Shown: positions 1-8,156 of the stretch, piece after piece | How the letters are laid out: every line of letters begins with the position of its first letter | Numbering within the stretch: position 1 is the stretch's first letter | Source of the DNA: Parageobacillus thermantarcticus | GTDB taxonomy: Bacteria; Bacillota; Bacilli; Bacillales; Anoxybacillaceae | Length of the DNA: 50,422 nt | Assembly (NCBI RefSeq): GCF_900111865.1 | Contig: NZ_FOJS01000023.1 | Span: 1-50,422, forward strand | Direction of reading: 5' to 3' | Made by a program: the position numbers and the translations under genes | The notes under the pieces: generated by a model | What the model saw: the letters and a program-made list of their open reading frames with translations, nothing else | The model's database searches: none | Told to the model about the DNA's origin: nothing

Positions 1-43
1 CATGAACATCCAATCCTGCGCAGCGAGGATAGATGACATCCAT
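1..43 (-). CDS. IS110-family transposase, N-terminal 14 codons (cut by window edge)
   Basis: The minus strand from 43 reads MDVIYPRCAGLDVH and runs off the window. The pattern 'YPRCAGLDVHK' at the extreme N terminus is typical of IS110-family DEDD (RuvC-like) recombinases, and the Asp in GLD would be the first acidic catalytic residue. A perfect ribosome-binding site (AAAGGAGGA, minus strand, 52-61) sits 8 bases before the ATG, which fixes the start. Only the first codons are visible, so the family call rests on this short match and on the structured non-coding DNA upstream. I cannot tell whether the rest of the gene is intact. Confidence 0.8.
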   Translation of the reverse strand, partial: MDVIYPRCAGLDVH

Positions 44-65
44 GATGAAAATCCTCCTTTTCGAT

Positions 66-208
66 GATCGAGTGCGCAAACAGCGAATCCACGGGAGAAA
101 TGCGGCAGTTTTCCGTTCGTCGTCACCTTTCCTCCGCATCGGGAAAGGGCGGACAATGGGTGGTGCACCCAGTGGATTCGAACGCTTTTCTGTACAGGGT
201 CCAAGCCA
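66..208 (-). ncRNA. Candidate bridge RNA of the IS110-type element
   Basis: Read on the minus strand towards the transposase. A 9-bp stem pairs CGAATCCAC (84-92) with GTGGATTCG (172-180). Inside it are a 7-bp hairpin CCTTTCC/GGAAAGG (126-132, 142-148) with a 9-base loop, and a 6-bp hairpin TGGGTG/CACCCA (157-162, 166-171). The 7-bp hairpin's loop also complements a downstream stretch (ATGCGG 100-105 with CCGCAT 134-139). A minus-strand -10-like TATACT lies at 215-220, which would give an RNA of about 150-165 nt. IS110-group elements are known to encode a bridge RNA in the non-coding end before the transposase; that this is one is inference from position and structure. Confidence 0.42.
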
Positions 209-373
209 CCATTAAGTATAACGTCCTATTGAGCTGTTTGCGCCTACTCTTCATTATGGGAAGAAAAGGGGGATTTTCATGCCCGGGTGGAGAGCAAAAA
301 TTGCTCATGGAACTTTTCTATGCTTGATGAAGAACTATGGAAAACGGAGAAAAAACGAGGAAGGGATGCCGAG

Positions 374-1714
374 ATGGAAAAGGCGCGAAAACATTATTTG
401 GACCCTCCGAAAGTGTTAGTGGCTGGATTTGCCGCGATTATTTTCGTCGGCGCAGCGCTGTTAATGCTTCCGATCGCGACAAACGACGGAAAAGGTCTTC
501 CTTTTTTAGACGCGCTGTTTACGGCAACGTCAGCAACATGCGTAACGGGGCTCGTGGTTGTTGATACGGGAACGACGTTTACGCTGTTTGGACAGCTTGT
601 CATTTTGACGCTTATTCAAGTTGGCGGACTTGGATTTATGACGTTTGCGACGCTTTTTGCGTTCCTGCTTGGAAAACGGATTTCCTTGAAAGAACGGTTA
701 TTGCTTCAAGAAGCGATGAATAATTTGTCGATAGAGGGAATTGTCCGTTTAGTAAAGCGAGTATTAATTTTTACTGTCGTGATTGAACTGATCGGCGGTT
801 TATTATTAGCGATTCGTTTCTCGTTTGACATGCCGTTGTTAAAGGCGTTTTATTTTGGCATGTTTCATGCGATCTCCAATTTTAATAACGCAGGCTTTGA
901 TTTGATGGGAGATTTTCGCAGCCTAACAGGATATGTGGAAGATCCAGTAGTCACGCTTGTCGTATGCGCTCTTATTATTTTAGGCGGCATTGGTTTTATC
1001 GTCATGAATGAGGTGTATGAATATCGGCAGACGCGCCGCTTTTCTTTGCATACGAAAGTGGCTGTAGCAACAAGCGGTCTATTGTTATCGTTCAGCACGT
1101 TGCTTATTTTTTTGCTAGAACTTCACAACCCGAAGACGCTTGAACCATTGTCGCCGCTTGGCAAGTTTTTGGCATCTTTTTATCAGGCGGTCACACCGAG
1201 AACGGCTGGATCGAACACGTTGAATATTCCTGATTTGACGCAGCCGACATTGTTTTTGATTATATTTCTCATGTTTGTTGGCGCCTCCCCCGGTTCGACT
1301 GGCGGCGGCATCAAGACGACCACTTTTGCGACATTATTGGGAGCGGTTTGGTCGCAAATAAGGGGAAAAGAGGATGTCGTCTTTTTTAAAAAACGGATTA
1401 TGTATGATACAATTTATAAATCGTTGACCGTAACGATTAGCGGATTGTTCATCGTCATATTTGTGACGATGTTGCTCACAATTACGGAACAGGGAAAAGA
1501 TTTTTTAATGATTTTGTTTGAAGCGACATCGGCATTTGCCACGGTAGGATTATCGATGGGGTTGACGCCGGAGTTGTCTCCGCTTGGAAAAGTGATCATT
1601 ATATGCACGATGTTTGCTGGAAGAGTCGGTCCATTAACGATCGCTTACGCTGTAACATTGCATCGCAAGCCGGATCCGTTCCGTTATCCGGAAGGGAAAA
1701 TTATGATTGGCTAA
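374..1714 (+). CDS. TrkH/Ktr-family potassium uptake membrane subunit
   Basis: A 446-residue potassium-translocating subunit of the KtrB/KtrD type, which works with a cytosolic RCK gating subunit (KtrA/KtrC) to take up K+ in symport with Na+. The four selectivity-filter loops of the Trk/Ktr/HKT fold are visible in order: ATCVTGL (near residue 55), FNNAGF (~170), PRTAGS (~275) and FATVGLS (~395), each with its filter glycine and flanked by hydrophobic segments. The frame is open from a GTG at 287, but the ATG at 374 follows GAGGAAGGG and gives the usual family length. No KtrA/KtrC gene is adjacent, so this resembles the orphan KtrD arrangement of B. subtilis. The next gene, kimA, is another K+ importer. 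Confidence 0.88.
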   Translation: MEKARKHYLDPPKVLVAGFAAIIFVGAALLMLPIATNDGKGLPFLDALFTATSATCVTGLVVVDTGTTFTLFGQLVILTLIQVGGLGFMTFATLFAFLLGKRISLKERLLLQEAMNNLSIEGIVRLVKRVLIFTVVIELIGGLLLAIRFSFDMPLLKAFYFGMFHAISNFNNAGFDLMGDFRSLTGYVEDPVVTLVVCALIILGGIGFIVMNEVYEYRQTRRFSLHTKVAVATSGLLLSFSTLLIFLLELHNPKTLEPLSPLGKFLASFYQAVTPRTAGSNTLNIPDLTQPTLFLIIFLMFVGASPGSTGGGIKTTTFATLLGAVWSQIRGKEDVVFFKKRIMYDTIYKSLTVTISGLFIVIFVTMLLTITEQGKDFLMILFEATSAFATVGLSMGLTPELSPLGKVIIICTMFAGRVGPLTIAYAVTLHRKPDPFRYPEGKIMIG

Positions 1715-1872
1715 ACGGAAAGCGGAAAATAAGCAAAAACGTGAGAAAAAAAGAAAAAGAAAGAATAAAAAGCAGTAAAATAAGCAAAATTCCCTTGAAT
1801 CCCTTCTTATTGCTCCTTTACAGGGAAGAAAAAGAAGAGTAACATAGCAGCTATGGTTGAACAATCATATAG

Positions 1873-2016
1873 AAAAATCGCTGAATCCTTAATGGAGCGG
1901 GGGAACCAATGTTCGTAACGTACACGTACGTTACTTGGGGTGAATCCGATGAGGAAGGGCTATCTCTCCATGCCCTAACCCGACAGCTAACCTCGCAAGC
2001 GTTTTGGGGGGATGTA
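1873..2016 (+). promoter_or_regulatory. ydaO/yuaA-type cyclic di-AMP riboswitch
   Basis: The leader of kimA carries the conserved blocks of the ydaO class in order: a start block ending GAATCCTTA, GGAGCGGGGGAACCA, TTGGGGTGAATCC, the GGGC-apical loop-GCCC hairpin, and CCGACAGCTAACCTCGCAAGCG-like closing bases. This class binds c-di-AMP and switches K+ uptake and cell-wall genes off when the nucleotide is high. The terminator at 2046-2079 is the likely expression platform. The ends of the aptamer are given to within a few bases. Confidence 0.92.
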
Positions 2017-2045
2017 AAGTAAAGGAAAACGTTTGTCTAATGTAG

Positions 2046-2079
2046 CCGTTGAGTACATCCTCAACGGTTTTTTCTTTTT
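2046..2079 (+). terminator. Intrinsic terminator, riboswitch expression platform
   Basis: An 8-bp perfect stem CCGTTGAG (2046-2053) / CTCAACGG (2060-2067) with a 6-base loop is followed by a T-rich tract to 2079. It lies between the c-di-AMP aptamer and kimA, so ligand binding would be expected to favour it and stop transcription before the gene. Confidence 0.88.
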
Positions 2080-2140
2080 GTAATGATCATGGATGAACAA
2101 GGAAAACTAATTAGTGATGACATAAGAGGGGGTAGAGCGG

Positions 2141-3976
2141 ATGGCTTCTTTGAAGCGCTTGCTCATTGGTTCGCCAATGGAAACAAAACGGCTAAAACAC
2201 GAAAAGCTGCCAAAATGGAAGGCATTAGCCGTGTTTTCATCCGATGCGCTTTCATCGGTTGCGTACGCGACGGAAGAGATTTTATTAGTATTAATGTTGT
2301 TAGGAACGAGCGTGTTTTTTTATTCACTGCCGATTGCGGTTGCCATTTTAGTGTTGTTGCTGCTTGTTACGTTGTCTTATCGGCAAATTATTTACGCTTT
2401 TCCGTCTGGCGGCGGGGCGTATGTGGTCGCGAGAGAGCATTTGAACCCGACAGTTAGCCTTGTTGCCGGCGCGGCATTAATGATTGACTACGTTCTTACC
2501 GTGGCGGTCAGCATTAGCTCTGGCGTAGCGGCATTGACCTCCGCTTTTCCGGGATTGCTGCCGTGGAAGGTAGAAATCGCGGTTGCGCTTGTATTGCTAC
2601 TCATGATTTTAAACTTGCGTGGAATTACCGAATCGGCAACGGTGTTTGCCTATCCAACGTACTTGTTTATTATTTCGGTATTGACGCTGATTGTGGTGGG
2701 CGGTTGGCAGTTATGGCATGAAGGATGGCATGGATTTAATTACAGAGAACATGCTTCTGCGGCACATTTTTTTGCCTCAGGGTATAGCATGTTTATTTTA
2801 TTGAGGGCGTTTGCGTCCGGATGTTCGGCGATGACAGGAGTGGAAGCGATTAGCAACGGAGTTCCGGCATTCAAGCCGGACAGTTCGAAAAACGCGGCGA
2901 TTACGATGGGATGGATGTCTCTTTTATTAGGCACGATGTTTTTAGGAATTACCGTTTTGGCAGCGGGATTCGGCGTGACGCCATTGGAGCATAAGACGGT
3001 CATTTCGCAAATTGGCCATCATGTGTTCGGAAATAGCATCTTCTTTTACCTGTTCCAAATGATTACGATGTTCATTTTAGTATTGGCCGCAAATACGAGT
3101 TTTGCCGGGTTTCCGCAGCTCGTTTCCATTATCGCCAATGACCGATTTTTGCCAAGAAGCTTATCGGCGCGCGGCGACCGTCTTGTATTTTCCAACGGGA
3201 TCATTCTTTTAAGCATATTGGCGATCGTGCTGATCGTCGCATTTCATGGTGAAACGCATTCCCTTATCCCGCTGTATGCGGTAGGCGTGTTTCTTTCGTT
3301 TACGATCGGGCAAAGCGGATTGTTAAAGAAAATATGGAAAGAGAAAGAAAAGCGAAATATAACGACGTTAGTGACCGTCATGGCGGGAACGATTGTGACG
3401 GGGCTAGTCACGATGATTACGGTCGTTGCAAAATTTACGCAAGGCGCATGGCTAGTCATTGTTGCCATTCCATTGTTAGTATGGATGTTTTACCGCATTC
3501 ACGATCATTATGAAAAATTAGGGGAGCAGCTGAAACTGGACGAGCAGGAGTGGACGCGGCGTAAAAAAATGTTAAAGCCGAAAGTGATTATTCCGATTTC
3601 CGGGGTAAGTAAAGTAGTCGCGCAATCGGTGCAGTACGCGCGCAGTATTTCTAACGATATTACGGCAATCTCTGTCATTTTCTACGAGGAGGAGGAACAA
3701 AAGTTAAGGGAAAAATGGGAAAAATTTTATCCTGATATTCCATTGCATGTGATTTATTCTCCTTATCGCACCATTCTTTCGCCAATATTAGACTATATTA
3801 ACGAGATGGAAAAACAAGCAAACGGTTCGCCGATTACAATCTTAATGCCGCAGTTCATCGTAAAAAAATGGTGGCATGCGCTCTTGCATAACCAAACGGC
3901 GATTATTTTGCGCTTTTTCTTGATTATGAAAAAGGATATTGTTATCGCGACGTTACCGTATCATTTGAAAGAATAA
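2141..3976 (+). CDS. kimA: High-affinity potassium importer KimA (YdaO)
   Basis: A 611-residue APC-superfamily K+/H+ symporter. The N-terminal two-thirds (about residues 30-450) contains some twelve hydrophobic segments, beginning with the KWKALAVFSSDALSSVAYATEE stretch typical of this family; the C-terminal ~155 residues are hydrophilic and cytosolic, as in KimA. The start at 2141 follows AGAGGGGG with good spacing. The upstream c-di-AMP riboswitch and terminator are the standard control of this gene in Bacillaceae, and the transporter itself is also inhibited by c-di-AMP in B. subtilis. Together with the Ktr-type gene upstream it forms a potassium-homeostasis block. The gene looks intact. 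Confidence 0.94.
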   Translation: MASLKRLLIGSPMETKRLKHEKLPKWKALAVFSSDALSSVAYATEEILLVLMLLGTSVFFYSLPIAVAILVLLLLVTLSYRQIIYAFPSGGGAYVVAREHLNPTVSLVAGAALMIDYVLTVAVSISSGVAALTSAFPGLLPWKVEIAVALVLLLMILNLRGITESATVFAYPTYLFIISVLTLIVVGGWQLWHEGWHGFNYREHASAAHFFASGYSMFILLRAFASGCSAMTGVEAISNGVPAFKPDSSKNAAITMGWMSLLLGTMFLGITVLAAGFGVTPLEHKTVISQIGHHVFGNSIFFYLFQMITMFILVLAANTSFAGFPQLVSIIANDRFLPRSLSARGDRLVFSNGIILLSILAIVLIVAFHGETHSLIPLYAVGVFLSFTIGQSGLLKKIWKEKEKRNITTLVTVMAGTIVTGLVTMITVVAKFTQGAWLVIVAIPLLVWMFYRIHDHYEKLGEQLKLDEQEWTRRKKMLKPKVIIPISGVSKVVAQSVQYARSISNDITAISVIFYEEEEQKLREKWEKFYPDIPLHVIYSPYRTILSPILDYINEMEKQANGSPITILMPQFIVKKWWHALLHNQTAIILRFFLIMKKDIVIATLPYHLKE

Positions 3977-4101
3977 TGTGTCGATGAAAGGGGAAATATT
4001 TCCCCGGAAATCGATGCATGTCGAATGGAAAGAGCGGCTTCCATCCCCGAAACGATTTTGCTTTTTTCTTGGCATCGCAGAAATCTTTTTTTAGAATATC
4101 T

Positions 4102-4130
4102 TTAAAGGTACTGTTAAAGTCCAGTATAAT
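4102..4130 (+). promoter_or_regulatory. Probable sigma-A promoter of spo0M
   Basis: TTAAAG (4102-4107), a 17-base spacer and a perfect TATAAT (4125-4130) lie about 70 bases before the spo0M start. The -35 is weak. In B. subtilis spo0M is read from a sigma-H promoter; I did not find a convincing one here. Confidence 0.5.
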
Positions 4131-4202
4131 GAATCTTTTTTGTTGGTTGGTTCGTAACCTATTGTTGAAATAAACATTATTGTCTAAGGAGAGATCGGTG
4201 CG

Positions 4203-5165
4203 ATGTTGAAAAAGCTTTTGTCCAAGCTTGGGGTCGGAGCTGCGAAAGTGGACCTTGTGCTTCATCATCCTCACGTACGCCTTGGAGAGAAATTGGAAGG
4301 CGAGTTTTTCATTGAAGGAGGAACGGTGGAACAGCACATTCGCAAATTAGAGGTGGAATTGCAGCTCATCGTGCACGCGGATGGCAAAGCATATCGGCGA
4401 ACGGCTGCCGTCATTCCGGTTTCTTCTTCATTTACGATTCAGCCGGGAGAAAGAAAAGCATTGCCGTTTTCGTATGTGCTTCCGCTCCATTTACCAATTA
4501 CTCGTCCTCACGTACGTTACGCATTTGTCACACGTTTAGATATTGCGGACGGAGTCGATGCTTTTGACCAAGACGCGATCGATATTCTTCCTCCGCTGTC
4601 GCTGGAAAAACTGTTTCACGCACTAGAAAATATTGGATTTCGCGAAAAACCTTCTTCAGGGAAAATAACTCCATATGGCCAAGAATTTGCGTTTTTCCCG
4701 ACGGGAGCATGGATGGGAATGATTGAAGAAGTAGAATTTTCTGCGTTAATTGAAGAAAATGGAGTTCGGTTGTATCTCGAAGTGGATGTACGAAGCGGTT
4801 TTGGCGGCTTCCATGAAACTGAACGGAAGCGGGAAATATTCTTGAGCAATGAGGAAATAGATGATGTCGAAGAAACGGCGGGGAAATTGCGCACGGTGAT
4901 AGAAGAAATGATCCAACAGCCTCACTCTTACATTGGTACATCGTATGTTCCATTTTCTTCTTATCCTCCGCAGCACGTATCCCATCATCATGGCGGACAC
5001 GGCATGATGGGAGCAATCGGAGGGTTTGCGGCAGGAATGCTTGCAGGCATGGCGGCGGAGGAATTGCTCGAGGATGTCGTTGAGGACGCATTGGATCATG
5101 ACATGGAAGATGTGATGGACGATATAGGCGATTGGTTCGATGGCGGGGATGATGATATTTTATAA
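4203..5165 (+). CDS. spo0M: Sporulation-control protein Spo0M (arrestin-like)
   Basis: A 320-residue Spo0M-family protein. The opening MLKKLLSKLGVGAAKVDLVL followed by 'G..LEGEFFIEGGTVEQ.I..LEVELQ' is diagnostic, and the arrestin-like double beta-sandwich spans about residues 1-240. Spo0M affects early sporulation and cell division in B. subtilis by an incompletely known mechanism. The ATG at 4203 follows AAGGAGAG. The protein is about 60 residues longer than I recall for B. subtilis Spo0M: the tail after residue ~250 has a His/Gly-rich patch (HVSHHHGGHG), a Gly/Ala/Met-rich segment that could insert in a membrane or form a helix, and a very acidic end rich in Asp and Glu. It is transcribed alone, with a terminator at 5241. 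Confidence 0.9.
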   Translation: MLKKLLSKLGVGAAKVDLVLHHPHVRLGEKLEGEFFIEGGTVEQHIRKLEVELQLIVHADGKAYRRTAAVIPVSSSFTIQPGERKALPFSYVLPLHLPITRPHVRYAFVTRLDIADGVDAFDQDAIDILPPLSLEKLFHALENIGFREKPSSGKITPYGQEFAFFPTGAWMGMIEEVEFSALIEENGVRLYLEVDVRSGFGGFHETERKREIFLSNEEIDDVEETAGKLRTVIEEMIQQPHSYIGTSYVPFSSYPPQHVSHHHGGHGMMGAIGGFAAGMLAGMAAEELLEDVVEDALDHDMEDVMDDIGDWFDGGDDDIL

Positions 5166-5240
5166 ACAGGTTGTTTGGCCACATACGAAATATCTATTAG
5201 GTTTCCTCTTATTGTTCGATGAGTATATATGGTACACAGA

Positions 5241-5277
5241 AGGGTGTCCCCTAACTTTTGGGACACCCTCTTTTTTG
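5241..5277 (+). terminator. Intrinsic terminator after spo0M
   Basis: A 10-bp perfect stem AGGGTGTCCC (5241-5250) / GGGACACCCT (5260-5269) with a 9-base loop is followed by C and seven bases of T-rich tail. Confidence 0.9.
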
Positions 5278-5421
5278 TTAACTATTTTACCTTAAAACAT
5301 TTACTTTAAGTCGCAATTTCTATCTAAATGATTAGAAATAGAAGAAAGTTTTTATTTTTACGGATGCGGTTTGCCGCCTTTTTGATAGAATAAAAGCATA
5401 GAAAAAAAGGAGTGATATAGA

Positions 5422-6492
5422 ATGAAACGAGAAAGAAGCGCCCTGTGTTCTTGTGGAAGCGGGAAAAAATATAAAGATTGCTGTGGAAAAGATAACATTG
5501 TTTCGCTTCAGGCGGTGATGGACGAACAATTAACAGAATGTATGCATGATCTATTATGGTATGCGACTGGGGAATACGCAAATGAATTGTTGAATGCAGT
5601 CGGCGACCCAAAACAGTGGGAGAGACATGGGGAAATTGGTGAGGCGATTAACTTTTTTATGATAAATTGGGCGATTTTCTGCGTTCCGGTGACGCCGAAA
5701 GGGGAAACGATTATAGAACGATATGTGAAGCGAAGAAGCTCATTGTGGCGGCCTTCCGTTCGTTCCATTCTTTCGTCGTGGATCGGCGCGGTTCCGTCTT
5801 TTGATATAGTGGCAGAGGTTCAAGAAGAGCGGAAATTCATCGTTCAAGATGTGTTGACATCGGAAAGGCGAGCCGTGCGCATTTTTGACAGTGAACCGTC
5901 GCCGCATGTGAAAAAAGGCGATGTACTGATGGGAATTATCGTGCCGGCAGGGGAAGCATACACGTACTTTACGACGTTTTTTTCGTTTCCTAATATAAGC
6001 GCCCGTGAAATTGTCGATTCGCTAAAGGAAGTGTGGAAAGAGCACGGGATGACGGATGCGCGGGAGTTTTTGCGGACGTCCTTTCCAAGCGCATGGATGG
6101 CGGTAGTTCGGTCAATCATATCGTTCGTCGATCCGTTCGAATGGGAACACCCAAATTACGCAGCGGTCGTTCAAGAATTGGAAAAGAAAATGCCGCACGG
6201 CGCGGAATTGGATATCGCGAAAATGATTTGGCGCGAATATTGTGACACGCATCAGCCTGTTATTCGCAGTGTTCCTTTGCACGCGGCTGCTTTGCATTAT
6301 ATCGTTTGCCGGGTTTTGCGCGGGGAGGTGGTGACGCAAACGAATTTGGCGCGTCTTTACGGCGTTTCGGCAAGCAGCATTTCCAAAAAAGTGAACGATA
6401 TGATGGATCATATAATGCATCATTTCCTTATAGAAATGGAAAATGGGAAAGATTTTGATGAAAAATGGGATGATGATTTCGATGGGAAATGA
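5422..6492 (+). CDS. SEC-C zinc-motif protein with C-terminal helix-turn-helix
   Basis: A 356-residue protein of unknown function. Its N terminus carries a SEC-C metal-binding motif, C9-x-C11-x8-C20-C21 within CSCGSGKKYKDCCG, the same zinc-binding tail found in SecA and in many small bacterial proteins. Near residues 310-340 the segment TQTNLARLYGVSASSISKKVND has the spacing of a helix-turn-helix, so DNA binding is plausible. The middle ~270 residues are not recognised. The ATG is preceded by AAAAAAGGAGTG. It lies three bases before a second putative regulator, so the two are probably translated together; a shared regulatory role is inference. Confidence 0.72.
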   Translation: MKRERSALCSCGSGKKYKDCCGKDNIVSLQAVMDEQLTECMHDLLWYATGEYANELLNAVGDPKQWERHGEIGEAINFFMINWAIFCVPVTPKGETIIERYVKRRSSLWRPSVRSILSSWIGAVPSFDIVAEVQEERKFIVQDVLTSERRAVRIFDSEPSPHVKKGDVLMGIIVPAGEAYTYFTTFFSFPNISAREIVDSLKEVWKEHGMTDAREFLRTSFPSAWMAVVRSIISFVDPFEWEHPNYAAVVQELEKKMPHGAELDIAKMIWREYCDTHQPVIRSVPLHAAALHYIVCRVLRGEVVTQTNLARLYGVSASSISKKVNDMMDHIMHHFLIEMENGKDFDEKWDDDFDGK

Positions 6493-6495
6493 CAT

Positions 6496-8097
6496 GTGGC
6501 GTTTTCGGATGAAGATGAGTTGGATCCTGTGAGCGAACTAGTAGAGGCGATGTTCGATAAACTTGTAAAAACTAGGTATATATTTGGAAAAGAACGGAAT
6601 CAACAAGAGTTAGATCATCTCGTCGATGAAGTGGTGCGTGAGTTTTTTGAAGTCGAGGAAAACAAAACATACGATCGTCAAGAAATCGCGCCATCGCTGA
6701 AAAAATTATTGCTGATTTGCTCGATTGAATATTTTCATATGCCGTCGCTGCGCTGGCAGCAAAAAAGTTTTGCGGCCTTGAAAAAGGAGGGACGAGCGAT
6801 TCGCATACGGCTAGGAATATTAGGGGCAGACGACTCGTTAGCCATTATTCAAAATGTTGTAAATGAATATAAAGAGTTGCATTGCATGCCTATTGTATAT
6901 TGGGACGAAGAGGAAATCATCGATTTAATTCATCCGTATATGCATCAAGTGGATATGTGGCTTTTTTCAGGACAAGTTCCTTATTCCATAGTGAAAGAAT
7001 GGGGAGAAATCGATTGTCCAATGTTTTATGTTCCACACACGGGAGCAAGTTTGTACCGGACGATGTTGCATATTTATTATAAGCAGCAAATTCCTATTGA
7101 GCAATTAAGTTTTGATACGTATCATCCGTCGGAAATCGAGCGGCTGCTGGATGAGGTGGGGATTTGCGAACAAGTTCCGTATGTGAAACATTACCAAGGC
7201 GGAATTTCCGCGACAGCGCTTGCACAGTATCATTATGAGTTATGGAAGCAAGGATTAACGAAAGCGGCGGTGACATGTTTGCGGACGGCGCATCTTGAAT
7301 TAGAGAAACTCGGCGTCCCGGTGTATCGGGTGCTGCCTGCCCGTTCTGCGGTGGAGTCGATTGTTCAAATGATTATTCGCACGGGTGAAATGCTGCGTTT
7401 TCAAGACGCGCAAATCGCCGTCCAGATGATTGAAGTTGATTCATTATTTGCGATATCAAATGAAACGTTTTCGACAGATGAAATATATAAAATGGAAATG
7501 AAGGTAACGGAAAAGTTGCTGAAATACGCAAAAAAAATACAAGGGTCATTGAAAATCGCTGGTCCCGGTCGGTATGTTATTTTTACGACAAGAGGAGCAT
7601 TAAAGGACATTACCGATCATTATAAAATAATTCCGACGATCAAAGAATTGGAAGATATGGATCGCGAAATTGTCGCATGTGGAATTGGGATGGGAAGAAC
7701 GGCTTATGAGGCCGAAATCTACGCTGGAAAAGCGTTTCTTCATGCGAAGAAATACGGAAGAGGAACGTGGATGGTCGTATTTGATGATGATACGATTGTC
7801 GGACCATTAGGCCGTTCAGAACAAATACGTTATTCGTTTGATTGTGCGGAATTGCAAGCGATCAGCCAAAAGACGAATTTGAGCGTCGCGACGTTAAGCA
7901 AAATAAGCGCCATATTGCGAAAGCTTGGAAAAAACGAGATTAATGCTTATGAACTAGCAACGTATATGCAAATTTTGCCGAGAAGCGCAAGGCGAATCCT
8001 TCATGAATTGGAAACAAAGGGATTAGCGGAGGTAGTCGGTGAAACGAATTCATATCCGCGTGGCCGTCCAAGAAAAGTATATCGCATTTTTTTATGA
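6496..8097 (+). CDS. Large putative transcriptional regulator with winged-helix C terminus
   Basis: A 533-residue protein starting at a GTG three bases after the preceding stop, so it is probably translationally coupled. Three parts can be seen. Residues ~90-230 (RLGILGADDSLAIIQNVVNE...) look like a ligand-sensing alpha/beta domain of the kind seen in PrpR-like sensors. Residues ~330-450 include ACGIGMGRTAYEAEIYAGKA, a pattern like degenerate GGDEF/nucleotide-cyclase domains but without the GGDEF signature. Residues ~455-533 hold a winged helix (SVATLSKISAILRKLG and SARRILHELETKGLAEVV) and a basic RGRPRK patch. It ends just before the terminator and the amaB promoter, so control of the amino-acid-derivative operon is a reasonable guess, not a demonstrated one. 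Confidence 0.7.
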   Translation: MAFSDEDELDPVSELVEAMFDKLVKTRYIFGKERNQQELDHLVDEVVREFFEVEENKTYDRQEIAPSLKKLLLICSIEYFHMPSLRWQQKSFAALKKEGRAIRIRLGILGADDSLAIIQNVVNEYKELHCMPIVYWDEEEIIDLIHPYMHQVDMWLFSGQVPYSIVKEWGEIDCPMFYVPHTGASLYRTMLHIYYKQQIPIEQLSFDTYHPSEIERLLDEVGICEQVPYVKHYQGGISATALAQYHYELWKQGLTKAAVTCLRTAHLELEKLGVPVYRVLPARSAVESIVQMIIRTGEMLRFQDAQIAVQMIEVDSLFAISNETFSTDEIYKMEMKVTEKLLKYAKKIQGSLKIAGPGRYVIFTTRGALKDITDHYKIIPTIKELEDMDREIVACGIGMGRTAYEAEIYAGKAFLHAKKYGRGTWMVVFDDDTIVGPLGRSEQIRYSFDCAELQAISQKTNLSVATLSKISAILRKLGKNEINAYELATYMQILPRSARRILHELETKGLAEVVGETNSYPRGRPRKVYRIFL

Positions 8098-8102
8098 TGA
8101 AG

Positions 8103-8147
8103 ATAGCGGGCAAACACCATTGTCCGCTATATTTTTTGTATTTTTTT
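8103..8147 (+). terminator. Intrinsic terminator after the regulator gene pair
   Basis: An 11-bp stem with one G-T pair, ATAGCGGGCAA (8103-8113) / TTGTCCGCTAT (8120-8130), closed by a 6-base loop and followed by a long T-rich run. It separates the regulator pair from the ama operon. Confidence 0.9.
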
Positions 8148-8156
8148 ATAAATACA

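Larger units (their letters stand above)
1..215 (-). mobile_element. 5' end of an IS110-type insertion sequence
   Basis: The start of an IS110-like transposase gene is preceded on the same strand by more than 170 bases without a coding frame but with several perfect inverted repeats. IS110 elements lack long terminal inverted repeats and carry a long non-coding end next to the transposase start, which is what is seen. The outer boundary cannot be fixed from one end; 215 is a guess at the -10 box of a possible RNA promoter, and the true end could lie anywhere up to about 290. The next gene on the plus strand begins at 374. Confidence 0.6.

Noticed and set aside
46-280. 10-bp inverted repeat (ATGAAAATCC near 46 and GGATTTTCAT near 271) as IS110 terminal repeats
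   Set aside because: One copy is the transposase's own ribosome-binding region and IS110 elements normally lack such repeats; chance is likely.
2083-2457. Open frame of 124 codons overlapping the start of kimA
   Set aside because: It lies in another frame of a well-supported gene and has no family-like sequence.
3990-4005. Perfect 16-base palindrome GGGGAAATATTTCCCC after kimA as a terminator
   Set aside because: No T tract follows on either strand and the centre has no room for a loop; it may be a protein site, but nothing supports that.
4528-5184. Minus-strand frame of 218 codons across spo0M
   Set aside because: It is the antisense of spo0M, rich in Arg, His, Pro and Ser, with no ribosome-binding site.
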